Source: an uncultured Maribacter sp. | Lineage (GTDB): Bacteria; Bacteroidota; Bacteroidia; Flavobacteriales; Flavobacteriaceae | Direction: 5' to 3' | Assembly: GCF_947500985.1 (NCBI RefSeq) | Contig: NZ_CANMTX010000004.1 | Location: forward strand, 496,001-560,000 | DNA length: 64,000 bases | Part shown: positions 53,237 through 63,255 of the stretch, piece after piece | How positions within the stretch are numbered: the first letter of the stretch is position 1 | How the letters are laid out: the number at the start of each line of letters is the position of its first letter | The notes under the pieces: model-generated | What the model saw: only the letters and a program-made list of their open reading frames with translations | Database searches by the model: none | What the model was told of the DNA's origin: nothing | Translations under genes and position numbers: made by a program

Positions 53237-54454
53237 TTAGTTAATTAGGTAATTAATCAGTGCAGATTGTATGTAATACATTTGTATGGATTCCACCTGA
53301 TTCAACTCAAATTTGAGTTGAAGCTCCTGTATATCCAGTACATCGTTAAAATCGATAGTGCCTGTTTCATAGTTTTTAATAAGAATTTGCTCAGCATCTT
53401 TAGCTTGCTTTAAATTTTTAGCTTGTGTATTGTATGCTATTCTGGATTGATTACGTTGCGATTGCGCTTTCGCGAAAGCGGATTCTAAAACATTCAATCG
53501 ATTCTCTTTTTGAGCGTTGATTTCTAACTGTTTCAATTCGTTTTGCTTGCTTCTAGAATCGTACTGCTTATTGAAAATAGGAATAGAGACCGAAACCATC
53601 GGCATTAAAATATCTTTCCCATTATCACTAAAGTTCATATCAGGACGGTCGGAAACTGGCAAATAATCCAGTCCAAAACCAATCATAGGATTACTTTCGG
53701 CTTGATTCAACAGTTCTGATTGTGTTATGGATTCATAGAGTTTGTCATATTTAAGCAACTCTGGATTAAGCGATAAGTTATTTTCAGCGTAAAAGATGTC
53801 TTCACTGGGCAACCACAATGCTTCGAGAATGGTTACACTTGTATTTCCATCTCGATTCAGCAACTTGTTGAATGCGGTTTGCTCTCCCAAATAGGTTTCC
53901 TCTAGCACCTCTTTTTGTTGCTGCAATTCGTTTTGTCTAATCTGCAATCGCAACACATCTACCGCTGAAGCTTTGCCAACTTCTACGGAAGTAAGTGCCA
54001 ATTTTTCATAGGTCTTAAGTAGCTCTATATTCTCGTCGAGCACTTTTTTCTTTGCCTTAGTTGTATATAAGCTGTAATACGACTGAGAGACGGAAAGTGC
54101 TAGTTTACGCTTGGCGATTACGATTTCTACATATTCGGCATTAGCTATTGAACTCGCGTAATTTTCTCTAGCTGTGATAGTACCAAACCAAGGCAACATT
54201 TGTTTTGCTGAAAAACGTGCTCGTTGAGCTCCCGTTCTAGTTTCTGGCTCACTTACAAAATAGCCAGCGCTAAATTCCGTATTCGGAATCCAATTAGCTT
54301 CGTTCACTTTTTCTTCAGCTATGTTATGGCGAAGATTGTATGCTTGTATCTCTGGACTATTACTTTCAGCTTCCTGTATAAAAGACTGTAATTCTTGAGC
54401 ATTAACAAATGCAGTTAGAAAGAATAAGCAAATAACTAGATTTAACTGTTTCAT
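53237..54454 (-). CDS. cusC: CusC-type outer-membrane factor (TolC family)
   Basis: 405 residues with a signal peptide (cut after FVNA), then two TolC repeats with long helices (ESNSPEIQAYNLRHNIAEEKV; VLDIQELQLKFELNQVES). Outer-membrane channel of the copper efflux system. It overlaps cusA by 4 bases. Contains the palindrome CGCTTTCGCGAAAGCG at 53465-53480. Confidence 0.85.
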   Translation of the reverse strand: MKQLNLVICLFFLTAFVNAQELQSFIQEAESNSPEIQAYNLRHNIAEEKVNEANWIPNTEFSAGYFVSEPETRTGAQRARFSAKQMLPWFGTITARENYASSIANAEYVEIVIAKRKLALSVSQSYYSLYTTKAKKKVLDENIELLKTYEKLALTSVEVGKASAVDVLRLQIRQNELQQQKEVLEETYLGEQTAFNKLLNRDGNTSVTILEALWLPSEDIFYAENNLSLNPELLKYDKLYESITQSELLNQAESNPMIGFGLDYLPVSDRPDMNFSDNGKDILMPMVSVSIPIFNKQYDSRSKQNELKQLEINAQKENRLNVLESAFAKAQSQRNQSRIAYNTQAKNLKQAKDAEQILIKNYETGTIDFNDVLDIQELQLKFELNQVESIQMYYIQSALINYLIN

Positions 54455-57400
54455 TTGTATACTTTTTTAAGTTCATACTCTTTTTTCCAGCTATACAGAA
54501 CAGGAACCAAAAAATAGGAAGTTATATCTATGATCATTCCTCCAAATATGGGAATGGCCATCGGTATCATAATATCACTTCCCTTTCCTGTAGATGTTAA
54601 TACAGGCAGTAGTGCCAATATGGTAGTTACAGTAGTCATTAAACAAGGTCTTATTCGCTTGCCTGCAGCTTCTAAAGTTGCTTGTCTAATCCCTTTTTTA
54701 TCATTAGGGTTTTCTCTATCAAATGTTTGGGTTAGGTAGGTGGCCATAACAACACCGTCGTCAGTAGCTATACCGAACAGTGCAATAAAACCAACCCAGA
54801 CGGCTACACTTAGGTTAATGGTTTTCATATTAAAAAGTGTTCGTAGATTTTCTCCGAATAAACTAAAATTGAAAAACCAATCTTGACCATATAACCAGAT
54901 CATAATAAAGCCACCAGCAAATGCAACCGAGATTCCTGTAAATACCATTAATGATGTGGCTACCGATTTAAACTGAAAATATAATATCAAGAAAATAATT
55001 AACAGCGCCATAGGCACTACGATTGAAAGTGTTTTCTCTGCCCTTATCTGATTCTCATAGGTTCCGGTAAAGCGATAACTGACACCCTGCGGAACTATTA
55101 AACTACCATTTTCGATTTTTTGTTCAATTCGAGCTTGTGCACTTTCTACAACATTAACTTCAGCAAAACCATCTAATTTATCAAACAATACATAACCTAT
55201 TAAAAAGGTGTCCTCACTTTTAATTACCTGTGGTCCTTGTTCATATCTTATATCTACAAGATCACCAAGTGGCACTTGTGTACCGTTTTTAATGGGAACA
55301 TAGATATTTTTCAAATCTTCTGGGTTTGACCTTAATTCTCTTGGGTAACGAACTCTTACTCCATATCGTTCCCTTCCTTCTACCGTTTGCGTAAGAGACA
55401 TACCGCCAACCGCTACTTGTAGTACCTCTTGAACGTCCATTATGGTTAATCCGTAACGGGCTAATTGCTTCCTCTTAATGTCAATTAGTAAATAGGGCTT
55501 ACCAACGATGCGATCTGCAAAAACAGCTTGTTTCTTTACACCATTCACCTCCTTTAAAATGGTTTCCAATTGCAATCCGAAATCTTCGATAGTTTTTAAA
55601 TCGGGACCTTTTACCTTAATACCCATTGGAGCTCGCATACCGGTCTGTAACATTACAAGTCTAGTTTCAATAGGCTGTAATTTTGGGGCAGATGTTACAC
55701 CTGGAAATTTGGTTACCTTAACTATCTCATTCCAAATATCATCTGGACTGTTTATTTCTGGTCGCCAATTTCGGTAATATTCTCCGTCATCATCAGCAAT
55801 TAAATCTCTGTTAGTAGCTGTAGTTTTTAGTTTTGAAGCTTCATAAATTGCATCATCATTTATGTCATTGTTCGGGTTGATGATATACTTGTCATTATTA
55901 AGGACAAACAATCCGTCATCGTTAACCTTGTAACGTTGCCTTAATCCATTACTATTTCTCATATATTCAGACTTATACTGAATCATGTTTTCGTACATAG
56001 ATAAAGGAGCTGGGTCAAGCGCAGATTCTGTTCTACCAGATTTGCCAACCACAGTCTCTATTTCTGGAATACTGGCAACAGCCATATCTAGTTGTTGCAA
56101 AACACGTTTATTTTCTTCAACACCAGCATGCGGTAAAGAAGTAGGCATCAAAAGAAAAGAGCCTTCATTAAGAGCAGGCATAAATTCTTTGCCAGTATTT
56201 CTCATAATGAGAACCCCCAGTATTAAAATCACTGTTGGTATCGTTAAGAAAAGAAGTCGATTCTCTAAAGCCCAGCGAAGAATTTGGTCATAATACTTTT
56301 TAAAAACGGTAAATACTCCCAATAGACCGAAACAAATAATAGAAACAAAAATCAAATTCATGATAATGCTACGATCAAACCCAAGTGGTCTCCAGTATTC
56401 TGCAAGTAAGATTACAATCGCTAACGTTGATAGTACGATGTTTGTCAAATTCTCTTGTTTCGATGATATAAAAGACCTGATCTTTAAAAAAGCCACAGCA
56501 CCAAAAGCAATTAACAATAAGCCCAACCAATAGCCATAAAAAATGGGGATACAACCTAGAATTATTAATAACCCATTAATAACGAATTTTGTTGCTGTTT
56601 TTAAACTTCGCTTTCTAAAAAGAAATGCGGCGATTGGTGGTATCAAGAAAAGTGCAATTACCAAAGATGCCGTTAATGCCATTGTTTTGGTAAATGCTAG
56701 CGGACGAAAAAGTTTACCTTCTGCACCTATCATTGTAAATACGGGTAAAAAACTAATAATCGTTGTTAGAACAGCTGTTAATATTGCCCCTGATACTTCT
56801 GCCGTTGCGTTATATATAATTTCATTGGTTGTATACTCTACACCATTTGCTTGAAAGCGCAGTTTCTCATCTTCTAAATGCCGAATCATATTCTCAGCGA
56901 GTATTACCCCGACATCTACCATAGTACCTATAGCGATCGCAATTCCAGATAAAGCAACGATATTTGCGTCTACATTAAACAATTTCATGGCAATGAAGAC
57001 CATCAATACTGCAACCGGTAATAAACCCGAAATAAGTATAGATGCACGTAGATTGAACACCATAACTATAATTACAAGAATAGTAATAAGAATTTCTAGC
57101 GTAAGTGCTTCGTTTAACGTATGTAAGGTTTCTTGAATAAGCTCTGTACGATCATAAAAGGGGACAATTGTTAACTGAGATGTTCTCCCATCTTTCAATA
57201 CTTTTGAGGGTAAACCTGATGAAATTTCTACAATCTGTTCTTTTACATTGTTAATTACCTCTAATGGATTGGCACCATATCTAGCAACCACAACGCCACC
57301 TACAACTTCAGCTCCTTCTTTATCTAGAATACCTCTTCTCGTTTGGGGGCCTAAATGTACATTCGCAATATCCTTGATATGAATTGAGGTAAAGTTTTTT

Positions 57401-58203
57401 GAAGTAACCACAGCATCTTCTAGGTCAGAAATAGATTTCACATAACCTAAGCCACGAACTAAATATTCCGCTTGATTCATTTCTAAAGTCTGTACACCAA
57501 TATCTTGATTAGACCTTTTAACCGCCTTAACGACATCACTTAATCCAATACCATATTGACGCATTTTTTCAGGCTCAACATCAATTTGGTATTCTTGCAC
57601 ATAACCACCAATTGATGCAACCTCAGAAACACCACCTGCAGAAGCCAAGCCATACTTAACATAATAATCTTGAATGCTTCGTAGTTCTTGTAAATCCCAT
57701 CCACCGGTTACATTACCATCCTTATCTCGACCTTCTAAAGTGTACCAATAAATTTGTCCTAATCCTGTAGCATCAGGTCCTAATGTGGGGTTGACACCAT
57801 CGGGAAGCAAACCATTTGGTAAAGAATTTATTTTCTCAAGAATTCGGCTTCTAGTCCAGTAAAATTCAACATCCTCCTCAAAAATGATGTAAATACTAGA
57901 AAAGCCGAACATAGATGAACTACGAATAGTTTTAACTCCAGGTATTCCCAAAAGAGTGGTTGTTAAAGGGTACGTAATTTGGTCTTCTATATCTTGAGGA
58001 GACCTACCAACCCATTTGCTAAATACTATTTGTTGATTTTCTCCTATATCTGGTATTGCATCTACGGCAACAGGATTTGATGGTAGAATTCCGGTATTCC
58101 AATTAAATGGAGTGCTTATAATTCCCCAGCTTACAAACAGGGATAACAATAGAGCTGCAACGAGCTTATTCTCGATAAGAAATTTGATAGCTTTATTAAG
58201 CAT
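54451..58203 (-). CDS. cusA: CusA-type copper/silver RND pump
   Basis: 1250 residues. RND architecture with two periplasmic loops; the transport motif IAIAIGTMVDVGVILAENM is of the Cu/Ag class (compare GAMVDAAIVMIENA of E. coli CusA). FMPALNEGSFLLMPTSLPH begins the second loop. An inserted segment of about 80 residues (YMRNSNGLRQRYKVNDDGL to NSPDDIWNEIV) makes it longer than E. coli CusA (1047). It works with CusB and CusC in the same operon. Confidence 0.9.
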   Translation of the reverse strand: MLNKAIKFLIENKLVAALLLSLFVSWGIISTPFNWNTGILPSNPVAVDAIPDIGENQQIVFSKWVGRSPQDIEDQITYPLTTTLLGIPGVKTIRSSSMFGFSSIYIIFEEDVEFYWTRSRILEKINSLPNGLLPDGVNPTLGPDATGLGQIYWYTLEGRDKDGNVTGGWDLQELRSIQDYYVKYGLASAGGVSEVASIGGYVQEYQIDVEPEKMRQYGIGLSDVVKAVKRSNQDIGVQTLEMNQAEYLVRGLGYVKSISDLEDAVVTSKNFTSIHIKDIANVHLGPQTRRGILDKEGAEVVGGVVVARYGANPLEVINNVKEQIVEISSGLPSKVLKDGRTSQLTIVPFYDRTELIQETLHTLNEALTLEILITILVIIVMVFNLRASILISGLLPVAVLMVFIAMKLFNVDANIVALSGIAIAIGTMVDVGVILAENMIRHLEDEKLRFQANGVEYTTNEIIYNATAEVSGAILTAVLTTIISFLPVFTMIGAEGKLFRPLAFTKTMALTASLVIALFLIPPIAAFLFRKRSLKTATKFVINGLLIILGCIPIFYGYWLGLLLIAFGAVAFLKIRSFISSKQENLTNIVLSTLAIVILLAEYWRPLGFDRSIIMNLIFVSIICFGLLGVFTVFKKYYDQILRWALENRLLFLTIPTVILILGVLIMRNTGKEFMPALNEGSFLLMPTSLPHAGVEENKRVLQQLDMAVASIPEIETVVGKSGRTESALDPAPLSMYENMIQYKSEYMRNSNGLRQRYKVNDDGLFVLNNDKYIINPNNDINDDAIYEASKLKTTATNRDLIADDDGEYYRNWRPEINSPDDIWNEIVKVTKFPGVTSAPKLQPIETRLVMLQTGMRAPMGIKVKGPDLKTIEDFGLQLETILKEVNGVKKQAVFADRIVGKPYLLIDIKRKQLARYGLTIMDVQEVLQVAVGGMSLTQTVEGRERYGVRVRYPRELRSNPEDLKNIYVPIKNGTQVPLGDLVDIRYEQGPQVIKSEDTFLIGYVLFDKLDGFAEVNVVESAQARIEQKIENGSLIVPQGVSYRFTGTYENQIRAEKTLSIVVPMALLIIFLILYFQFKSVATSLMVFTGISVAFAGGFIMIWLYGQDWFFNFSLFGENLRTLFNMKTINLSVAVWVGFIALFGIATDDGVVMATYLTQTFDRENPNDKKGIRQATLEAAGKRIRPCLMTTVTTILALLPVLTSTGKGSDIMIPMAIPIFGGMIIDITSYFLVPVLYSWKKEYELKKVYK

Positions 58204-58322
58204 ATACTTTGATTATTAAACATTTACGAATGATTTGAAATCCTGAAACACAGAAATACAAATACAACAAATTGAGCCCTAGTCGATAGTTATCGAAGGG
58301 CGAATCACGAATGTTTAATAAA

Positions 58323-58742
58323 TCAAATTAAGAAGGTCTGGTGCAAGACTTGCACATCCCGTATGACAAATGGTGGTGGATAATCTTTATAAGGAACCTC
58401 CTCTGATGCCGTTCCTTCAAAAAGATTGATGTAAGAGTAAAGGAATGATGCAACAAAAATCTGTTGCTCAAATGTGAGTGTGCTGAAATTATTTTTTAAA
58501 TCTTCTTGTCCCTCGATGATGATTTGTTCATCTGAGCAACAGGATTTATTTTTCATTTCTGGATTTTCACAAGTTGATACAACTTGCTCTTTTTTCATTC
58601 CACAAGTTTCCACATTATGAAAGAAAGAATAATCGACCATAGTATCTCCACAGTAATGCAAATCAATGGTAAATGACATCGTAGAGAATAACACTACGAA
58701 CGCCATCAAGATTGACATTATTTTTTGAGATACTTTTTTCAT
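58323..58742 (-). CDS. HYC_CC_PP-family exported protein, leads the copper cluster
   Basis: 139 residues from the ATG at 58740-58742, which gives a clean signal peptide (MKKVSQKIMSILMAFVVLFS); an upstream start adds 15 residues. The family marks are visible: HYC (IDLHYCGDT), CC (NKSCCSDEQ) and PP (DYPPPFV). Members occur in metal islands of Bacteroidota and probably bind copper or other metal outside the inner membrane. It is 119 bases upstream of cusA and on the same strand. Confidence 0.72.
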   Translation of the reverse strand: MKKVSQKIMSILMAFVVLFSTMSFTIDLHYCGDTMVDYSFFHNVETCGMKKEQVVSTCENPEMKNKSCCSDEQIIIEGQEDLKNNFSTLTFEQQIFVASFLYSYINLFEGTASEEVPYKDYPPPFVIRDVQVLHQTFLI

Positions 58743-58934
58743 TAGCACAAATATATAAAAATTTAAAATTTTTATTGAGTTTAACAATAATTTAATTTGT
58801 AATGGTTTGAACCAAGTAAGCTGAAAATCGGGGACTTACAATTTAAAATCTTTGGGAGTAGTACTCAAATAATTGCTATTGACTGTTTTTAATGTCAAAT
58901 AATGATAATTTTTATTTTGATTAGCAAAACAAAG

Positions 58935-58960
58935 AAATGTTGTACCTATGTTGTACCCAA
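58935..58960 (+). repeat. Right-end copy of the 26-bp element-terminal repeat
   Basis: Exact copy of 10098-10123, direct orientation, about 40 bases inside attR. See that entry. Confidence 0.75.
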
Positions 58961-58964
58961 GCAT

Positions 58965-58998
58965 AAAAAAAGCCTCTCAATTTCTTGAAAGGCTTGAT
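58965..58998 (-). terminator. Element-supplied terminator for tRNA-fMet
   Basis: AAGCCTTTCA and TGAGAGGCTT form a hairpin on the minus strand just beyond the tRNA 3' end, followed by T7. The element restores both the tRNA end and a terminator. Confidence 0.7.
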
Positions 58999-59002
58999 TT
59001 TA

Positions 59003-59079
<77 letters not shown>

Positions 59080-59273
59080 ATATGGGTTTTTATCTCACTT
59101 GTCTTGCGACTTCAGGTCATTAAGCTGACGAGATAAAGATGCGCTACTATTTGTAACGGGCTGCAAATATACAACACATTTTCTCTATATTCAAAACTTA
59201 TTTAAATAATATTTTTTAGGAGCATTATCTTTTAAAAAACATTAAATCCATAACTTCGGTTTTTTACAATTCT

Positions 59274-60638
59274 ATGGATACAATTAACGACTTTATAGCC
59301 AGCGCACTACCGTATACAGAGTGGCCAATGTTTCTTTTATTAATAGGGGGTGGACTCTTTCTTGTCTTCTATTCAAAACTAATGCCTTACCGTTTTTTTG
59401 GTCATGCAATCGCAATTACAGCGGGTAAATATGATAATAAAGACTCAAAAGGAGATGTGAGTTCTTTTCAGGCCTTATCGGCAGCTGTTGCGGCAACGGT
59501 TGGTTTAGGGAATATATCTGGAGTTGCCATCGCTATTCATGACGGTGGTCCGGGTGTGGTTTTCTGGATTTGGATGACTGCATTGATTGGTATGTGTATT
59601 AAATTCTATTCGTGTAGTTTGGCAATTATGTATCGAGGAACAGATTCGGATGGTAATTTACAAGGAGGACCAATGTATTACATTACCAAAGGATTAGGTG
59701 AAAAAGCTCGACCGTTAGCTATATTTTTTGCTGTTTGTGGTCTATTTGGATTTTTAGGAGTTTTTACCGCAAATCAATTTACCGAAACATTTATGAGTGT
59801 AGTTAAGCCATCATCTACATTATTTGAAATGAGTGAAGTAAATTGGAAATGGACGATAGGTATTGTTTTAGCTGTCATAACTTCTTTGGTAATTTTTGGA
59901 GGTTTAAAAAATATAGCTAAAGTAGCATCTGCTATCGTACCTTTTATGGTGGCTGTATATTTAATTGCGGTAATAGTAGTAATGGCACTGAATTCTGAAC
60001 AAATACTACCAGCCTTAAAAATGATAATTACAGAAGCCTGGAATTTTAAATCGCTGGCAACTGGTGGGTTTTGGGGTCTTGTTATTATCGGGGTACGTAG
60101 AGCGATGTTTTCTAATGAGGCAGGTTTAGGTAGTGCACCAATGTATCATGGACAATCTAAAAATGACGAGCCTATTCGTGAGGGATTGGTTGCCATGTTA
60201 GGTCCGTTTATCGATACCATATTAGTATGTACGTTTACGGCAATCGTTATCATATTAAGTGGAGCTTATTTAGAAGATTCTAGTGGAATCGTAATGACTT
60301 TGTCTGCATTTGAAAGAACATTGTTTGGTTGGGGAGATGTATTGTTAATGGTGATCGTAACTGCTTTTGCATTATCTACCTTATTTACCTATTCTTATTA
60401 CGGTGTAAAATCATTATCGTTCTTGACAAATGCCAAAATAGGTAAGTTTTACAACTGGTATTTTGTAATTATGATAGTCTTTGCGGCAGTAGCATCATTA
60501 GAGTTGGTGAAGAATTTAATTGATTTGTCTTATGCACTAATGGTGATACCCAATATGATTGCCGTACTTTTGTTGGCTCCAAAGGTAAATGTGGAATTGA
60601 AGAAATATATATTAAAGTATAAGGATGGCAGATCATAA
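59274..60638 (+). CDS. AGCS-family sodium:amino-acid (alanine/glycine) symporter
   Basis: 454 residues with about ten membrane helices. Family marks: VAATVGLGNISGVAIAI, GGPGVVFWIWMTALIG, GGPMYYITKGLG and FSNEAGLGSAPMYHG. Imports alanine, glycine or a similar amino acid with sodium. It overlaps era by 14 bases and is probably co-transcribed with it. Confidence 0.9.
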   Translation: MDTINDFIASALPYTEWPMFLLLIGGGLFLVFYSKLMPYRFFGHAIAITAGKYDNKDSKGDVSSFQALSAAVAATVGLGNISGVAIAIHDGGPGVVFWIWMTALIGMCIKFYSCSLAIMYRGTDSDGNLQGGPMYYITKGLGEKARPLAIFFAVCGLFGFLGVFTANQFTETFMSVVKPSSTLFEMSEVNWKWTIGIVLAVITSLVIFGGLKNIAKVASAIVPFMVAVYLIAVIVVMALNSEQILPALKMIITEAWNFKSLATGGFWGLVIIGVRRAMFSNEAGLGSAPMYHGQSKNDEPIREGLVAMLGPFIDTILVCTFTAIVIILSGAYLEDSSGIVMTLSAFERTLFGWGDVLLMVIVTAFALSTLFTYSYYGVKSLSFLTNAKIGKFYNWYFVIMIVFAAVASLELVKNLIDLSYALMVIPNMIAVLLLAPKVNVELKKYILKYKDGRS

Positions 60639-61509
60639 GGCAGGCTTCGTAAATATTATTGGTAATCCTAATGTTGGTAAATCAACGTTGATGAATGCTT
60701 TTGTGGGTGAAAAATTATCCATAATAACATCAAAGGCACAAACAACGAGGCACCGTATTTTAGGTATTGTAAATGGCGATGATTTCCAAATGATTTTGTC
60801 AGATACTCCTGGAATTATTAAACCGGCATATCAGCTTCAGAGCAGTATGATGGATTTTGTGAAATCTGCCTTTGAAGATGCTGATGTACTTCTGTATATG
60901 GTAGAGATAGGAGAGAAGGCTTTAAAAGATGAAGCTTTCTTTGAGAAAATAAAGAATAGTAAGATTCCTGTTTTATTGCTTTTGAATAAAGTAGATACTG
61001 CTACTCAAGAATTACTGGAAGAGCAAGTGCAATATTGGCAAGAAATGTTACCAAGTGTAGAGCTGCATCCTATTTCTGCGTTATCTAATTTTAATGTAAA
61101 AGGTGTCTTTGAGCGAATTATAGAATTATTGCCAATGTCACCAGCATATTATCCAAAAGACCAATTAACCGATAAGCCAGAACGTTTCTTTGTAAATGAG
61201 ACTATCCGCGAGAAAATCTTATTGAACTACAAAAAGGAAATTCCGTATGCAGTTGAGATAGAAACGGAAGAGTTCTTTGAAGATGAAGACATCATTCGTA
61301 TGCGTTCGGTAATTATGGTTGAAAGAGATTCTCAAAAGGGGATAATTATAGGGCATAAAGGTGCCGCATTAAAAAAGGTAGGTGTAGAATCGAGAAAAGA
61401 CCTAGAAAAATTCTTCGGTAAGCAAGTGCATATAGAATTGTATGTAAAAGTGAATAAAAATTGGCGTAGTAATTCACGTCAATTGAAGCGTTTTGGATAT
61501 AATAAGTAG
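60625..61509 (+). CDS. era: GTPase Era (30S ribosome assembly)
   Basis: 294 residues. G1 GNPNVGKST (13-21), G3 DTPG (60-63), G4 NKVD (121-124), then a KH domain (GIIIGHKGAALKKVG). Binds the 16S rRNA 3' end and assists 30S maturation. Followed by der, another ribosome-assembly GTPase. Confidence 0.95.
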   Translation: MADHKAGFVNIIGNPNVGKSTLMNAFVGEKLSIITSKAQTTRHRILGIVNGDDFQMILSDTPGIIKPAYQLQSSMMDFVKSAFEDADVLLYMVEIGEKALKDEAFFEKIKNSKIPVLLLLNKVDTATQELLEEQVQYWQEMLPSVELHPISALSNFNVKGVFERIIELLPMSPAYYPKDQLTDKPERFFVNETIREKILLNYKKEIPYAVEIETEEFFEDEDIIRMRSVIMVERDSQKGIIIGHKGAALKKVGVESRKDLEKFFGKQVHIELYVKVNKNWRSNSRQLKRFGYNK

Positions 61510-61591
61510 TCAAAACGATAATTTTATATATAGCTAAGGTAATCAGGCTACTATTGTTTGGATTATACTACCTTTGCGGCAAATTTAAGCT

Positions 61592-62896
61592 ATGGGTGCT
61601 ATTGTTGCCATTGTAGGGAGACCTAATGTAGGAAAATCAACATTTTTTAATAGATTAATTCAAAGACGTGAGGCTATTGTTGATGCCGTTAGCGGTGTTA
61701 CTCGTGATCGCCATTATGGTAAGAGTGATTGGAACGGTAAAGAGTTTTCAATTATTGATACCGGTGGATATGTTGTTGGTAGTGATGATGTTTTCGAAAA
61801 GGAAATCGATAGGCAGGTTGAACTGGCAATTGAAGAAGCTGATGCAATTATCTTTATGGTTGATGTTGAGACTGGGGTAACCGGTATGGATGAAGATGTA
61901 GCTAAATTATTAAGGCGCGTTAAAAAACCTGTTTTTTTGGCGGTCAATAAAGTAGATAATGCTAAGAGGGCAGAAGATGCTGTTGAATTCTACTCGTTAG
62001 GTTTAGGTGAATATTACACGCTATCTAGTATTAATGGAGGTGGTACTGGTGAGTTGCTGGATGATTTGGTTGAGAAATTACCAGAAGTTATAGAAGAAAA
62101 AAGTGAATTGCCAAGATTTGCAGTAGTAGGTAGGCCTAACGCTGGTAAGTCATCTTTTATCAATGCCCTAATTGGTGAAGATCGATATATCGTTACCGAT
62201 ATAGCTGGTACAACTAGAGATAGTATTGATACAAAGTATAATAGATTCGGATTTGAATTTAATCTTGTAGATACGGCAGGTATTCGTCGTAAGGCAAAGG
62301 TGAAGGAAGATTTAGAATTTTATTCTGTAATGCGTTCGGTAAGAGCTATTGAACATTGCGATGTGTGTATTTTAATGTTAGATGCAACCAGAGGATTTGA
62401 TGGTCAGGTAGAAAATATATTTTGGCTAGCTCAACGTAACCATAAGGGAATAGTAATTCTTGTTAATAAATGGGATTTGGTCGAGGATAAAGAGACCAAT
62501 ACCATAAAGCACTATACTCAAAAAATTAAAAAAGCTATTGAGCCATTTACCGATGTGCCAATTCTTTTTGTATCTGTACTTACTAAGCAACGTATTTTTA
62601 AGGCAATTGAAACAGCTGTAGAAGTGTATAATAATCGTAATAAAAAGATTATTACCCGTAAGTTCAATGAAACCATGTTGCCAATAATTGAGAATTATCC
62701 GCCACCGGCATATAAAGGCAAATTCGTTAAAATTAAATTCTGTACGCAATTACCGACTCCGTATCCGCAGTTTGCATTCTTTTGTAACCTGCCACAATAT
62801 GTGCGTGAGCCTTACAAGCGTTATTTGGAGAATAAGATTAGAGAGGAATACGATTTCACAGGAGTACCGATTACGGTATTTATGAGAAAGAAGTAA
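61592..62896 (+). CDS. der: GTPase Der / EngA (50S ribosome assembly)
   Basis: 434 residues with two GTPase domains: [12 protein letters not shown] (from residue 9), NKVD, then [26 protein letters not shown], and a C-terminal KH-like domain ([26 protein letters not shown]). 82 bases after era. Confidence 0.96.
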   Translation: MGAIVAIVGRPNVGKSTFFNRLIQRREAIVDAVSGVTRDRHYGKSDWNGKEFSIIDTGGYVVGSDDVFEKEIDRQVELAIEEADAIIFMVDVETGVTGMDEDVAKLLRRVKKPVFLAVNKVDNAKRAEDAVEFYSLGLGEYYTLSSINGGGTGELLDDLVEKLPEVIEEKSELPRFAVVGRPNAGKSSFINALIGEDRYIVTDIAGTTRDSIDTKYNRFGFEFNLVDTAGIRRKAKVKEDLEFYSVMRSVRAIEHCDVCILMLDATRGFDGQVENIFWLAQRNHKGIVILVNKWDLVEDKETNTIKHYTQKIKKAIEPFTDVPILFVSVLTKQRIFKAIETAVEVYNNRNKKIITRKFNETMLPIIENYPPPAYKGKFVKIKFCTQLPTPYPQFAFFCNLPQYVREPYKRYLENKIREEYDFTGVPITVFMRKK

Positions 62897-62967
62897 GTTG
62901 CTTTTGGACTTATGACTTGGGTGTTAGGGTTGAAGAGTAAACTCTAATCTTCAGTGAGAGAAATAAG

Positions 62968-63014
62968 AAATGACCAAATATTTTGCGTAGCAGAATTATT
63001 TGGTCATTTTTTTT
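62968..63014 (+). terminator. Intrinsic terminator after der
   Basis: AATGACCAAAT and ATTTGGTCATT form an inverted repeat, with a T-run following (about 63006-63015). Located 70 bases after the der stop. Confidence 0.65.
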
Positions 63015-63049
63015 TAGTGTTAATTCGACAAACAATTACCCGCCCCTAA

Positions 63050-63208
63050 CCCCTCCCAGGAGGGGAACAGGTTCTGACTTGAATTATTCATTTTAGATAA
63101 AGCAGGTTTAGTGATACTTGTAGAAATATTGCTCCCAGCACTCAACAATCTCAAAACAAAAAACGTAATCTTCCCCTCCCAGGAGGGGAACAGATTCTGA
63201 CTTGAATT
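63050..63208. repeat. Two copies of a 36-bp REP-like repeat
   Basis: 63050-63085 and 63173-63208 agree in 35 of 36 positions. Each starts with a perfect hairpin CCCCTCC-CA-GGAGGGG and continues AACAG[G/A]TTCTGACTTGAATT. The copies are in direct orientation in the gap between der and the TPM gene. Probably part of a genome-wide repeat family. Confidence 0.7.
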
Positions 63209-63255
63209 GAAAATTTTTAGATAATACTAACAAAGTAACTCTTCCGGAATAAAGG

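Noticed and set aside
58748-58755. TATATTTG on the minus strand as promoter of the copper cluster
   Set aside because: It ends about five bases from the start codon and has no -33 box at a suitable distance.
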